Part shown: positions 15,802-24,365 of the stretch, one piece after another
Layout: every line of letters starts with the position of its first letter
How positions within the stretch are numbered: position 1 is the first letter of the stretch
Assembly (NCBI GenBank): GCA_045540715.1
Contig: JAZQHT010000002.1
Span: 1 to 57,002 of the forward strand
Reading direction: 5' to 3'
DNA length: 57,002 bases
From: UMGS1279 sp045540715
GTDB taxonomy: Bacteria > Bacillota > Clostridia > Oscillospirales > Acutalibacteraceae
Made by a program: the position numbers and the translations under genes
The notes under the pieces: generated by a model
Told to the model about the DNA's origin: nothing
The model's input: the letters and a program-made list of their open reading frames with translations, nothing else
Databases searched by the model: none

Positions 15802-15951
15802 TTATTTTTTGTTTGTGTTTTCGCATTGTTGGTTTGCAATGCCGCAGCTGGTTTTACAAGCAGATTGACAAGATGTTTGACATTCGCCACAGCCGCCTTT
15901 TTTTGCACTTTCGCAAAGATTTTTAGTTTCTAAAGTTTTAATACGTGTCAT
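15802..15951 (-). CDS. scfA: SCIFF (six-cysteine) ribosomal peptide precursor
   Basis: A 49-residue peptide reading MTRIKTLETKNLCESAK, then GGCGECQTSCQSACKTSC, then GIANQQCENTNKK. The GCGECQTSCQSACKTSC block is the signature of SCIFF precursors, whose cysteines are joined by thioether bonds to nearby residues by the radical SAM maturase downstream. This one has seven cysteines (13, 21, 24, 28, 32, 36, 43); C13 lies in the leader side, outside the usual six. The second of two adjacent ATGs is chosen because GGAGG is 7 bp upstream of it. A strong sigma-A promoter (15983-16011) drives it. Confidence 0.95.
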   Translation of the reverse strand: MTRIKTLETKNLCESAKKGGCGECQTSCQSACKTSCGIANQQCENTNKK

Positions 15952-15982
15952 CATAAATCCTCCGAACTTCTATAGTAAATTT

Positions 15983-16011
15983 ATTATATCACGGAAAAAA
16001 TCATAAGTCAA
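15983..16011 (-). promoter_or_regulatory. Promoter of the SCIFF operon
   Basis: Minus strand TTGACT (16011-16006), 17-bp spacer, TATAAT (15988-15983), 32 bp upstream of the peptide start. Confidence 0.85.
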
Positions 16012-16036
16012 TTATTTATAATACAAATAATATTAA

Positions 16037-16456
16037 TTATTTATTATTTTTTCTAAATTTTAAATAGTCTTCTAAAATGTTTACTGCCGCAACAGCATCT
16101 ACAACTTCTTTGCGCTTTTTACCAAAAACTCCGCTTTGACTTAGTGCGTTATGTGCTAAAACCGTTGTGCATCGTTCATCATATAAAACGGTTTTTATTC
16201 CGCTTAATTCTTCAATTCTTTTAGCGCCCACTTTGCACTCTTCTGCTTTAAAACCTTCGCTGCCATCCATATTTTTAGGAAGGCCCACAACAATTTCTTC
16301 TGCATTATATTCTTTTGAAAGCTCGGCAATTTTTTGATAAAGCTTTTCTCTGTTATATTCCTTAATAACGGTTTTAGGAGAAGCCAGGGTTTCAGTTTTA
16401 TCGCAAACTGCAATACCTGTTCTTGCAAGTCCTAAATCTACCGACATTATAATCAT
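16037..16456 (-). CDS. ruvX: YqgF/RuvX family pre-16S rRNA nuclease or Holliday-junction resolvase-like
   Basis: A 139-residue RNase H-fold protein. It has MSVDLGLARTGIAVCD with the first catalytic Asp (residue 7), VVGLPKNMDGSEG (about 56-68) with the family's GLPxxxxG motif, and DERCTT (about 93-98) followed by KEVVDAVAAVNIL with the last acidic residue. Members act in 16S rRNA 5'-end maturation. The gene starts 3 bp after a histidine phosphatase gene and shares its promoter at 17139-17167. Confidence 0.93.
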   Translation of the reverse strand: MIIMSVDLGLARTGIAVCDKTETLASPKTVIKEYNREKLYQKIAELSKEYNAEEIVVGLPKNMDGSEGFKAEECKVGAKRIEELSGIKTVLYDERCTTVLAHNALSQSGVFGKKRKEVVDAVAAVNILEDYLKFRKNNK

Positions 16457-16459
16457 AAA

Positions 16460-17119
16460 TTATTTTCTCCAATCGTATTCTTTGGTATCTCTTTTTATGG
16501 GTCTAATATCTTCGGGTAAATGCAATAAATCGTTTTTAAAAACAAATTTTGCGGTGTTATCTTCAATTTCAATTAAACTAACGCCGGTGTTTTCTACCCA
16601 ATTTATATCGTTTAAAGATTCAATATTTAAGCCGTGTAGCACGCAAAACATATTTCTTATTGTGCAACCGTGCGAAGTTATAACAACCGTTTTGCCTTTA
16701 TTTTTACTAATAATATCGGTTAACGATTCTTTTGCGCGGTTATAAACGTTTTGCATACTTTCGCCTTTTGGAGCTACAAATTTATAAGGCTCGTTTTTCC
16801 ACTCTGAATATTTTTCGGGATAAGTCTCTTCAAAATAACTCCACGGCTTTGCCTCTAAATCTCCGCCGTTAATTTCTATTATACCATTATACTCAATAAT
16901 TTCTGCGTTATGGTATTTATTTACGGCATGGGCGGTTTTAACTGCACGAAGTAACGGGCTTGTATAAATAACGTCAAACTCCACCTTTTTAAAGCGTTCT
17001 GCTAAAGCAGATAACTGACGTTCTCCTATTTCAGTAACATCGGCATTATAAAGACCTTGAAAAATTCTATTAGCATTTCCCTTTGCTTGTGGATGACGAA
17101 CAATATATATTCTTGTCAT
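16460..17119 (-). CDS. Histidine phosphatase (phosphoglycerate mutase-like) family protein
   Basis: A 219-residue branch-1 histidine phosphatase. The catalytic histidine is in YIVRHPQAKGN (about residues 5-15), with RHP in place of the more common RHG. YTSPLLRAVKTA (about 52-63) carries the phosphate-binding Arg. ESMQNVYNRA and VITSHGCTIRN (about 147-157) give the acidic proton donor region and second histidine. The substrate is unknown; phosphosugars, alpha-ribazole phosphate or phosphoglycerate are all possible. It is transcribed with ruvX from a promoter facing away from the PTS gene. Confidence 0.88.
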   Translation of the reverse strand: MTRIYIVRHPQAKGNANRIFQGLYNADVTEIGERQLSALAERFKKVEFDVIYTSPLLRAVKTAHAVNKYHNAEIIEYNGIIEINGGDLEAKPWSYFEETYPEKYSEWKNEPYKFVAPKGESMQNVYNRAKESLTDIISKNKGKTVVITSHGCTIRNMFCVLHGLNIESLNDINWVENTGVSLIEIEDNTAKFVFKNDLLHLPEDIRPIKRDTKEYDWRK

Positions 17120-17138
17120 AATATCATCTCCGTGCTTT

Positions 17139-17167
17139 ATTATATATTAATTCTTTTTATAATTCAA
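17139..17167 (-). promoter_or_regulatory. Promoter of the phosphatase-ruvX operon
   Basis: Minus strand TTGAAT (17167-17162), 17-bp spacer, TATAAT (17144-17139). It is back-to-back with the plus-strand promoter at 17174-17202, only 6 bp apart. Confidence 0.8.
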
Positions 17168-17173
17168 CCTTCC

Positions 17174-17202
17174 TTGACAAAAATTGGCTTTAGTAATATA
17201 AT
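17174..17202 (+). promoter_or_regulatory. Promoter of the PTS IIC-like gene
   Basis: TTGACA at 17174-17179 and TATAAT at 17197-17202, 17-bp spacer, both hexamers perfect; 36 bp before the start. Confidence 0.88.
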
Positions 17203-17238
17203 ATTTTTTAACAAAAAACCATAAAAGGAAGTATAGTT

Positions 17239-18330
17239 ATGGGAGCAATTAAAAAATGGCTTAACCGCTTTTTTATTGATGGCCTTAGCGGTATGGCATT
17301 GGGTCTTTTTTCAACCCTTATTATTGGTACAATTTTAGAACAAATCGGCAAGCTTATTAGCGGTGATATTGGAGGCATTTTAATAAGTGTTTCTAATGTT
17401 GCAAAAGCTTTAACGGGCGCCGGCATTGGCTGTGGTGTTGCTTATAAATTTAAAGAAACACCCCTTGTTGTACTTTCTGCTGCTGTAAGTGGTATGGTAG
17501 GCGCTTATGCAAAACAAATACTTAGTATGGGTGTTATTGTAACCGTTCAAGCAGGCGAAAAAGCAATAAATTATTTTGCTTTTAATGGACCTGGTGAACC
17601 TTTAGGTGCTTTTGTTGCGGCATATATCGGTATTGAACTAGGACATTTAATTGCAGGCAAAACAGGTCTTGATATAATTTTAGTACCCTTTGTATCCATT
17701 TTTACAGGCTCTTGCGTTGGCTTAATTTTAAGCCCACCTATTGCTACTCTTATGAACAGTCTTGGTGAAATAATTAACTGGGCCACCACACAACAACCAT
17801 TTTTAATGGGTATTGTTATTGCCGTTTTAATGGGTATTTTCTTAACCCTCCCTATTTCTTCTGCGGCCATTGGTATATCCCTTAATTTAGGGGGGCTAGC
17901 GGCAGGGGCTGCTTGTATTGGCTGCTGTGCTAATATGGTTGGCTTTGCAGTTGCTTCTTATAAAGATAATAAAGTATCGGGTCTTATTTCTCAAGGACTT
18001 GGAACAAGTATGCTACAAATTCCAAACATCGTTAAAAAGCCTATTATTTGGCTACCTGCCATTTTAACAAGTGCAATTTTAGGTCCCATTTCTACTTGTG
18101 TATTTAAACTTGTAAATAATAGTCAAGGTGCAGGTATGGGCACTAGCGGTCTTGTTGGTCCCATTATGGGATTTAACACAATGACCGAAGTGGGCACCGA
18201 CCCACTAATTGCAATTTTAGAAATTTTACTTATGTATTTTGTTGCCCCTGCAGTTCTTTCTTATGGTATTGCAACTGCGATGAGAAAACTAAATCTTATT
18301 AAAGATGGCGACATGAGATTGGGTGTATAA
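17239..18330 (+). CDS. PTS EIIC-like membrane permease (PTS_EIIC_2 family)
   Basis: A 363-residue polytopic membrane protein with about ten hydrophobic segments and many Gly/Ala/Ser-rich stretches. It resembles the PTS_EIIC_2 family, an EIIC-type domain found as a stand-alone protein in Firmicutes. Features include LSGMALGLFSTLIIG near residue 16, ALTGAGIGCGVAYKF near 58, a long GNxGxxx-like region, and GTSGLVGPIMGF near 304. There is no EIIA, EIIB or HPr gene nearby and no phosphorylation site in the protein, so active sugar phosphorylation is doubtful. A perfect promoter and its own terminator make it monocistronic. Substrate unknown. Confidence 0.75.
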   Translation: MGAIKKWLNRFFIDGLSGMALGLFSTLIIGTILEQIGKLISGDIGGILISVSNVAKALTGAGIGCGVAYKFKETPLVVLSAAVSGMVGAYAKQILSMGVIVTVQAGEKAINYFAFNGPGEPLGAFVAAYIGIELGHLIAGKTGLDIILVPFVSIFTGSCVGLILSPPIATLMNSLGEIINWATTQQPFLMGIVIAVLMGIFLTLPISSAAIGISLNLGGLAAGAACIGCCANMVGFAVASYKDNKVSGLISQGLGTSMLQIPNIVKKPIIWLPAILTSAILGPISTCVFKLVNNSQGAGMGTSGLVGPIMGFNTMTEVGTDPLIAILEILLMYFVAPAVLSYGIATAMRKLNLIKDGDMRLGV

Positions 18331-18339
18331 ATAAATTAA

Positions 18340-18370
18340 AAAGCCTTGAGCAACGCTCAAGGCTTTATTT
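18340..18370. terminator. Bidirectional terminator, PTS gene and heat-shock operon
   Basis: AAGCCTTGAGC (18341-18351) pairs exactly with GCTCAAGGCTT (18355-18365), with A and T runs on the two sides. Confidence 0.85.
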
Positions 18371-18372
18371 TA

Positions 18373-18879
18373 TTATATAAATTCGGGGTCTTGCTCGTTT
18401 TCTACAACAAACATTTCTTCGTGTTCGTTACCGCCTTCACCGTTAACGATTTTATCAAGCGCCATTTTTAAAAATCTTCCTGTTGCTGTAACCGCTACGG
18501 TTCCGTCAGGTAAATATATTTCGCCTTCTGCAAACAAAAGACCGTGGGTATATTTTGTGTAACGTGCCACCGCTTTAAGTTCGGTATCTAATGGTACCGG
18601 CTTTTTATATTTTATAGACAAATCGCAAGTAACCGCCCAAGCATCAGGCTCTATTAACTGAATTGTTCTGCCAAGTAGCTCATCCATTATGGTTGAAGCA
18701 ATACCGCCGTGTAATCTGCCGGGGTAACTTTGATGCTCATCTCTTGCTGTAAAACGACAAGCTACTTCGTTATTTTCGGTTTCGTAAAAACGAATATTTA
18801 GGCCCGCCTTATTATGTATGCCGCAAATAAAACACATATTAGAACTAATTTGTTTTCTTGTAACCTTACTTTGTTCCAT
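18373..18879 (-). CDS. PaaI-like hotdog-fold thioesterase
   Basis: A 168-residue hotdog protein. LHGGIASTIMDELLGRTI (about residues 56-73) is the HGG-plus-acidic catalytic motif of PaaI-type acyl-CoA thioesterases. The N-terminal CFICG pair with HNKAGLN is an extra conserved feature in this group. The central strands CDLSIKYKKPVPLDTEL are typical. It lies 8 bp after dnaJ on the same strand and ends at a shared terminator, so it is likely co-transcribed with the heat-shock operon. A protein-quality or lipid-turnover link is only suggested by position. Confidence 0.82.
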   Translation of the reverse strand: MEQSKVTRKQISSNMCFICGIHNKAGLNIRFYETENNEVACRFTARDEHQSYPGRLHGGIASTIMDELLGRTIQLIEPDAWAVTCDLSIKYKKPVPLDTELKAVARYTKYTHGLLFAEGEIYLPDGTVAVTATGRFLKMALDKIVNGEGGNEHEEMFVVENEQDPEFI

Positions 18880-18887
18880 AGTTTTAC

Positions 18888-20051
18888 CTACTCGTTAAAA
18901 TATTTTTTTAGTCTATCAAAAAATCCCGAACGCTCTTGATAATTATTGTTATCAGAAAGTTCATCGAACTTTTTAAGCGCTTCTTTGCTTTGTTTTGACA
19001 AATTGCGCGGAACCTCTAAATTAATTATAACGTATTGGTCACCTCTGCCGCTGCCGTTTAATTTACGAATACCCTTACCTTTAAGTTTAAACTTTTCACC
19101 GGGTTGTGTGCCTTCGTGAATAGAAAATTCAACCTTACCGTCTAAGGTTGGCACTACAATTTTAGCGCCCAAAGCAGCTTCTGCAAAGGTTATTGGAATA
19201 GTACAATATACGTCGTAACCGTCCCTTTCAAAAATGGGGTGAGGTCTTACAGAGATTTCAATACGTAAGTTGCCGTTTGGACCACCGTTAATTCCTGCAT
19301 CCCCTTCTCCGCGAACGTTTAAGGTTTGACCATCATCAATACCAGCAGGAACTTCAATAATCTTTTTAACGCTATTTTTAATTCTTCCCGTACCGTTACA
19401 ATGTTCGCAAGGTTCTTCTATAATACTGCCGGCTCCCCTACAAGCATCGCAAACCGTTTGAGATTGAACAATGCCAATTGGGGTACGTTGTGTTACGTTT
19501 ATGCGACCGCTACCGCCACATTTAGAACAGGTCTTTTTGCCTGTTCCTTTTTTTGCACCACTGCCGCCACACTCTTTACAAGAGTCAATTTTCTGATAAG
19601 TAACTTCTTTTTCACAACCCTTTGCGGCTTCTTCAAAAGAAATATGCAAAATTGTTTCGCGGTCTCTACCGCTTTTGGGTGCATTTGGATTACTCCTTCT
19701 GCCACCACCAAAGCCGCCAAAACCGCCGCCAAAGAATTGGCCGAACAAATCTCCAAGATCTCCAAAATCTGAAAATCCCGAAAAGCCGCCGCCAAAACCG
19801 CCGCCACCTGCATTGAAGTTTGGGTCAACGCCTGCATGACCAAATTGGTCGTATCTTGCCTTTTTATCGGCATCAGATAAAACCTCATAGGCTTCGGCTG
19901 CTTCTTTAAATTTCTTTTCGGCTTCTTTATCGCCCGGATTTAAGTCGGGGTGATATTTTTTTGCCGCTTGTCTGTACGCTTTTTTTATGTCGGCTTCGCT
20001 TGCTGATTTATCAACACCTAAAACCTCATAAAAATCTCTTTTATCTGCCAC
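18888..20051 (-). CDS. dnaJ: Chaperone protein DnaJ
   Basis: A 387-residue type I Hsp40 co-chaperone. The J domain covers residues 5-66 with HPD at 34-36. A Gly/Phe-rich region follows (about 75-125). Four CxxCxGxG zinc motifs appear: CKECGGSG, CSKCGGSG, CDACRGAG and CEHCNGTG. Two C-terminal client-binding beta-domains complete it. It is last of the four core genes in the CIRCE-controlled operon, 78 bp after dnaK across a pair of overlapping hairpins. It stimulates DnaK ATPase and loads substrates. Confidence 0.98.
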   Translation of the reverse strand: MADKRDFYEVLGVDKSASEADIKKAYRQAAKKYHPDLNPGDKEAEKKFKEAAEAYEVLSDADKKARYDQFGHAGVDPNFNAGGGGFGGGFSGFSDFGDLGDLFGQFFGGGFGGFGGGRRSNPNAPKSGRDRETILHISFEEAAKGCEKEVTYQKIDSCKECGGSGAKKGTGKKTCSKCGGSGRINVTQRTPIGIVQSQTVCDACRGAGSIIEEPCEHCNGTGRIKNSVKKIIEVPAGIDDGQTLNVRGEGDAGINGGPNGNLRIEISVRPHPIFERDGYDVYCTIPITFAEAALGAKIVVPTLDGKVEFSIHEGTQPGEKFKLKGKGIRKLNGSGRGDQYVIINLEVPRNLSKQSKEALKKFDELSDNNNYQERSGFFDRLKKYFNE

Positions 20052-20081
20052 AGAGTTCTCTCCTAATACTAAAAACTAAAG

Positions 20082-20124
20082 GTTTGGCTAAGCCAAACAG
20101 GAAGGATTTTTCGCCTTCCTGTTT
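20082..20124 (-). other. Overlapping hairpins between dnaK and dnaJ
   Basis: GTTTGGCT/AGCCAAAC (20082-20098) and AAACAGGAAGG/CCTTCCTGTTT (20095-20105, 20114-20124) share four bases (20095-20098), so the stems compete. No T-run follows on the minus strand, so it is more likely an mRNA processing or stability element than a terminator. Confidence 0.5.
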
Positions 20125-20129
20125 TAAAA

Positions 20130-21962
20130 TTATTTATTTTCGTCTTCTACATCTTTAAAATCTGCTTCGTAAACGTTGTCTGCGTTTGGTTGTGCACCAT
20201 CTGCTTGACCTGCAGCTTGTTGAGCTTCTGCAGCTGCTTTATAAATTTTTTCGCTAATTGCGTAGAATTTCTTTTCTAATTCTTCTTTTTTTGTTTTAAT
20301 TGCTTCGATATCTTCGCCTTTTAATGCTTCTTTTAATGCATCAATAGCTGTTTGAACGTCGGTTTTTTCTGCTTCTTCTAACTTGTCGCCCATATCTGCC
20401 AATGCTTTTTCGCAGGTATATACCATTTGGTCTGCAGCATTTCTTGTATCAATATCTTCACGACGTTTTTTGTCTTCTGCAGCATAAGCTTCTGCTTCTT
20501 TAACAGCCTTATCGATATCTTCTTTAGACATATTTGTTGAAGAAGTAATTGTGATTTTTTGTTCTTTACCTGTACCTAAGTCTTTTGCGGCAACGTTAAC
20601 AATACCGTTAGCGTCAATATCAAAAGTAACTTCAATTTGAGGAATTCCTCTTGGAGCCGGTGCAATACCGTCTAGGTGGAACACACCTAAAGTTTTATTG
20701 TCTTTAGCAAATTCTCTTTCACCTTGTAAAACGTGAACTTCAACAGAAGGTTGATTATCAGCGGCTGTTGAGAAGATTTGGCTCTTTTTAGTAGGAATTG
20801 TGGTGTTTCTGTCAATAACTTTTGTGTTAATGCCACCCATTGTTTCAATACCTAAAGAAAGTGGTGTAACGTCTAATAATAATAGACCTTTAACGTCGCC
20901 ACCTAAAACGCCGCCTTGAATTGCTGCACCAAGGGCAACGCACTCATCGGGGTTAATGCCTTTAAATGGTTCTTTACCCATAAACTTTTGAACAGCTTCG
21001 TTAACAGCAGGAATTCTTGAAGAACCGCCAACCATTAAAACTTTATTAATTTCAGATGCTTGTAAACCGCTATCTGCTAAAGCTTGACGAACAGGTCCCA
21101 TTGTTGCTTCAACAAGGTCGTTTGTTAGTTCGTTAAATTTAGCGCGAGTTAAAGTTGTTTCAAAGTGTTTAGGACCTGTTGCATCTGCAGTAATGAAAGG
21201 TAGGTTAATATCGGTAGTTGTCATACCTGATAAATCGATTTTTGCCTTTTCTGCTGCTTCTTTAATTCTTTGCATTGCCATTTTATCGGTAGATAAATCA
21301 ATGCCGTTTTCATTTTTAAAGGTTGCAATGATATAGTCCATAATGCGCTTATCAAAGTCGTCGCCGCCTAAACGGTTGTTACCTGCAGTTGCAAGTACTT
21401 CTTGAACACCGTCGCCCATTTCGATAATAGAAACGTCGAAAGTACCGCCGCCAAGGTCATAAACCATAACCTTTTGGTCGTTTTCTTTATCAATGCTATA
21501 TGCTAAAGCTGCAGCTGTGGGTTCGTTAATAATTCTTTTAACGTCTAAACCTGCAATTTTACCTGCGTCTTTAGTTGCTTGACGTTGAGCGTCGGTAAAG
21601 TAAGCCGGTACAGTAATAACTGCTTCTGTAACTGTGGTGCCTAAATAGCTTTCAGCATCTGCTTTTAATTTGCCTAAAGTAATTGCAGAAATTTCTTGTG
21701 GGGTATATTTTTTACCATCAATATCAACGGTGTAATTGCTACCCATTTCTCTTTTAATTGAAGAGATGGTTCTGTCAGGGTTAGTAATAGCTTGACGCTT
21801 TGCTACTTGACCTACCATTCTTTCGCCTGTTTTAGAAAAAGCAACAACGCTAGGTGTGGTTCTGCCACCCTCTGCATTAGCGATAACAACGGCTTCGCCG
21901 CCTTCCATAACTGCTACGCAAGAGTTTGTTGTTCCTAAGTCAATACCAATAATTTTTCCCAT
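20130..21962 (-). CDS. dnaK: Molecular chaperone DnaK (Hsp70)
   Basis: A 610-residue Hsp70. It opens GIIDLGTTNSC-like (IGIDLGTTNSCVAV), with the ATPase signatures VYDLGGGTFDVSII and VLMVGGSSRIPAV. The substrate-binding domain begins near LLLDVTPLSLGIET (about residues 365-378), and a helical lid ends in a Gln/Gly/Ala tail with acidic EDENK end. It binds unfolded segments with DnaJ and GrpE. The linker and lid are complete. GGAGAC precedes the ATG. Confidence 0.99.
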   Translation of the reverse strand: MGKIIGIDLGTTNSCVAVMEGGEAVVIANAEGGRTTPSVVAFSKTGERMVGQVAKRQAITNPDRTISSIKREMGSNYTVDIDGKKYTPQEISAITLGKLKADAESYLGTTVTEAVITVPAYFTDAQRQATKDAGKIAGLDVKRIINEPTAAALAYSIDKENDQKVMVYDLGGGTFDVSIIEMGDGVQEVLATAGNNRLGGDDFDKRIMDYIIATFKNENGIDLSTDKMAMQRIKEAAEKAKIDLSGMTTTDINLPFITADATGPKHFETTLTRAKFNELTNDLVEATMGPVRQALADSGLQASEINKVLMVGGSSRIPAVNEAVQKFMGKEPFKGINPDECVALGAAIQGGVLGGDVKGLLLLDVTPLSLGIETMGGINTKVIDRNTTIPTKKSQIFSTAADNQPSVEVHVLQGEREFAKDNKTLGVFHLDGIAPAPRGIPQIEVTFDIDANGIVNVAAKDLGTGKEQKITITSSTNMSKEDIDKAVKEAEAYAAEDKKRREDIDTRNAADQMVYTCEKALADMGDKLEEAEKTDVQTAIDALKEALKGEDIEAIKTKKEELEKKFYAISEKIYKAAAEAQQAAGQADGAQPNADNVYEADFKDVEDENK

Positions 21963-22004
21963 TTTAAATAGTCTCCTTTATATAGAAATTAATATTTTAA
22001 AAAG

Positions 22005-22478
22005 TTATTTTACAACCGAAACCATTGCCGGTCTTATAACTGTTTCGCCTAATTTATAGCCTTGTTGTAAAACTTGTGCTATTTGATTTTCTTTAAGTTC
22101 TTCATTATCTACTTGCATTACTGCTTCGTGAATATTTGGGTCAAACTCATCGCCTACTTTAGCTAGTTCAACAATACCTAGTGCATCGATTGTGCCAACA
22201 AGTTGTTTTGCAATAAGTTCTATACCTTTATTATATTCTTCACTTCCTGCCTCAAATGATAAGGCACGGTTTGCATTATCAATTGTGGGTAAAAGTTGTT
22301 TTACAAGCTGTGCTTTACTATATTCAGCAATTTTTAGTTTTTCGTTTTCGGTGCGTTTTTTGTAATTATCGAATTCTGCTGCCGTACGTAAAACTAAATC
22401 TTTTTGTAAAGCTATTTCTTCTTTTAGTTTGTCGGTTGGCGATTTGCGTTTTTTAGTTTGTTCGCTCACAATTTTCAC
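22005..22478 (-). CDS. grpE: Nucleotide exchange factor GrpE
   Basis: A 157-residue protein: N-terminal charged coiled coil (DKLKEEIALQKDLVLRTAAEFDN, split around residues 17-39), then YKKRTENEKLK, and a C-terminal beta domain with VGDEFDPNIHEAVMQV and GETVIRPAMVSV. It exchanges ADP from DnaK. The start codon overlaps the hrcA stop as ATGA. It is somewhat short at the N-terminus compared with many GrpE proteins. Confidence 0.97.
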   Translation of the reverse strand: MKIVSEQTKKRKSPTDKLKEEIALQKDLVLRTAAEFDNYKKRTENEKLKIAEYSKAQLVKQLLPTIDNANRALSFEAGSEEYNKGIELIAKQLVGTIDALGIVELAKVGDEFDPNIHEAVMQVDNEELKENQIAQVLQQGYKLGETVIRPAMVSVVK

Positions 22479-23470
22479 TCCATATCATTTATTGCCTTAT
22501 TGATTATATCACCGAGTTTTTGTGCAAAGTAAGCAATACTCGGAATAACGTTTTCGTAAGACATACGTTTTGGCCCTATAACACCGATTTTACCGCCGCT
22601 ATGCTTTGCGATAATTAAACTTGTGTTATTGTTTGCGTTTTGTGTGCCATCCCCCAGCACTATGCTTATGGGGTCTTCGGCATCGGCTAGAACAGAAATA
22701 ATTGCATCGCGCCTTGAAATAAATTCCATAAGTTTTAGTGCATCGGCATTTTCTGCTTCTAAAATAGTGTTTTCACCTTTTAAACTTAATTGCATTGTTT
22801 TAAGTTCGTTAATCATATCGAACACCGTGTTAAAAAATGGTATTAATGCAATTTCACCCGAAGAAGCGGCAATTCTTTGCATAAGACCTGCATTAAACAC
22901 GCTTAGTTCCGTGCCAACAATTTCTTTAGCGGCAATTCTGTCAAACCGGGAAAGAAGGTCGGCTGTTAAATCAAAACCGCTTTTACACATACGGCTTTTT
23001 GCTAGCGTATCACTAGTAACAAGCACTATTAAAACCGTTCTTTTACCCATTGGTAAAATTTCAATTCTTTTAATATAGGTTGTATTTTCGTGTGAAATTA
23101 AAGAAACGCTTGGAAGCCCCGTAATTTCGCTTAATGCTTTTGTGGCCTTTTCATTAATTCCTTCAAAATCGCTACCAATACTATTTAAGCGGCTATCAAT
23201 TATACGTTTTGTTTGCTCATCAGCCTCGTTTAATAATAGGCCGTTTACGTACATTCTATATGCTTTAGAGGTTGGAATTCTGCCGGCTGAAGTGTGAGGT
23301 TGTTCTAAATAACCTTGCTCACTTAAAAAGCTCATCTCATTTCTAATTGTTGCAGAAGAAACCTTGTTTTCTAAAACCTCGCTTAAGGTTTTAGAACCTA
23401 TTGGCTCGCCCGACATAATGTGAGCTTTTACCATAAGATAAAGAATATTCTTTTGTCTTTCAGTAAGCAT
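22475..23470 (-). CDS. hrcA: Heat-inducible transcription repressor HrcA
   Basis: A 331-residue repressor of class I heat-shock genes. The N-terminal winged helix includes RQKNILYLMVKAHI and GEPIGSKTLSE, then SSATIRNEMSFL and GYLEQPHTSAGRIPT. A GAF-like dimerisation domain follows. It binds the CIRCE element at 23502-23528, 31 bp upstream of its own start, so the operon is autoregulated. The first gene of hrcA-grpE-dnaK-dnaJ. Confidence 0.98.
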   Translation of the reverse strand: MLTERQKNILYLMVKAHIMSGEPIGSKTLSEVLENKVSSATIRNEMSFLSEQGYLEQPHTSAGRIPTSKAYRMYVNGLLLNEADEQTKRIIDSRLNSIGSDFEGINEKATKALSEITGLPSVSLISHENTTYIKRIEILPMGKRTVLIVLVTSDTLAKSRMCKSGFDLTADLLSRFDRIAAKEIVGTELSVFNAGLMQRIAASSGEIALIPFFNTVFDMINELKTMQLSLKGENTILEAENADALKLMEFISRRDAIISVLADAEDPISIVLGDGTQNANNNTSLIIAKHSGGKIGVIGPKRMSYENVIPSIAYFAQKLGDIINKAINDME

Positions 23471-23501
23471 TATTCCCCACCTTTCATATATTTTTTATGT
23501 T

Positions 23502-23528
23502 TTAGCACTCTAAGACCTCGAGTGCTAA
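23502..23528 (-). promoter_or_regulatory. CIRCE operator
   Basis: TTAGCACTC (23502-23510), 9-bp spacer, GAGTGCTAA (23520-23528): a perfect CIRCE inverted repeat, the HrcA-binding site, placed directly after the -10. Confidence 0.98.
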
Positions 23529-23535
23529 CATAGAT

Positions 23536-23564
23536 AATATACACCCCTTTTTCTATAAAGTCAA
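23536..23564 (-). promoter_or_regulatory. Promoter of the hrcA-grpE-dnaK-dnaJ operon
   Basis: Minus strand TTGACT (23564-23559), 17-bp spacer, TATATT (23541-23536). The CIRCE element begins 7 bp downstream, covering the expected start site. Confidence 0.88.
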
Positions 23565-23691
23565 GGGTTTTTTGAAAAATTTTTTTGACCTTTACTGACC
23601 TTTAATATTTTGCCCACATTTTCGTAACAATTTGAATATTTTTTTAAAAATTTGGTATGCTAAAAATAAATAATATGAAAGGCATATAAAT

Positions 23692-24345
23692 ATGAAAGTA
23701 TTTAAACCTATAATTTGCGTTTTTCTAGTTGCGGTTTTAATATGCTCAGCAGTATTTTCGGTTTCGGCGCTTTCTAAATATGGCTCTCGTGGTGCTGAAG
23801 TTAGAGAAATTCAAACCCGCCTTAAAAAATGGGGATATTATAACGGAACTATTGACGGCATTTATGGAACGGCTACTAAAAACGCAGTTATAAAATTTCA
23901 AAAAAAGTACGGACTTAAAGCAGATGGTATTGCCGGTAAAAACACCTTGGCAAAAATGGGCATATCATCTAGCAGTAGTAGTGGCAGCAGCAGTAACGCT
24001 AACGTAAATTTACTTGCACGTTTAATTTCTGCAGAAGCCAGAGGTGAGCCTTACGTTGGACAAGTAGCGGTTGGTGCGGTTGTTTTAAACCGCGTTGACC
24101 ACCCATCTTTTCCAAACACCATTTCGGGTGTAATTTATCAAAAAGGCGCTTTTTCTTGCTTAGACGACGGACAATGGAATAAACCGGTTGCAGATAGTGC
24201 ATATAAAGCGGCAAGAGATGCTTTAAATGGTTGGGACCCTAGCGGTGGTGCAATTTATTACTTCAACCCAAAAACCGCAACCAGCAAATGGATTTGGTCG
24301 CGCCCACTTATAACCACAATTGGTAAACACCGTTTTTGCTCGTAA
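23692..24345 (+). CDS. sleB: Spore cortex-lytic enzyme SleB
   Basis: A 217-residue secreted cell-wall hydrolase that opens the spore cortex at germination. Residues 1-27 are a signal peptide ending SVSALS. A PG_binding_1 domain follows (about 28-92; YGSRGAEVREIQTRLKKWGYY, split motif). A Ser-rich linker separates it from the Hydrolase_2 catalytic domain (about 104-217) with RLISAEARGEP, holding the catalytic Glu, VAVGAVVLNRV and a FNPKTATSKWIW segment. No ypeB partner gene lies downstream here. It fits with sigK and spoVT as evidence of sporulation. Confidence 0.95.
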   Translation: MKVFKPIICVFLVAVLICSAVFSVSALSKYGSRGAEVREIQTRLKKWGYYNGTIDGIYGTATKNAVIKFQKKYGLKADGIAGKNTLAKMGISSSSSSGSSSNANVNLLARLISAEARGEPYVGQVAVGAVVLNRVDHPSFPNTISGVIYQKGAFSCLDDGQWNKPVADSAYKAARDALNGWDPSGGAIYYFNPKTATSKWIWSRPLITTIGKHRFCS

Positions 24346-24365
24346 AAACAACTTTGTAAAAACAT

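Noticed and set aside
17239..18330. A complete PTS sugar uptake system
   Set aside because: Only an EIIC-like membrane protein is present, with no EIIA, EIIB or HPr nearby.
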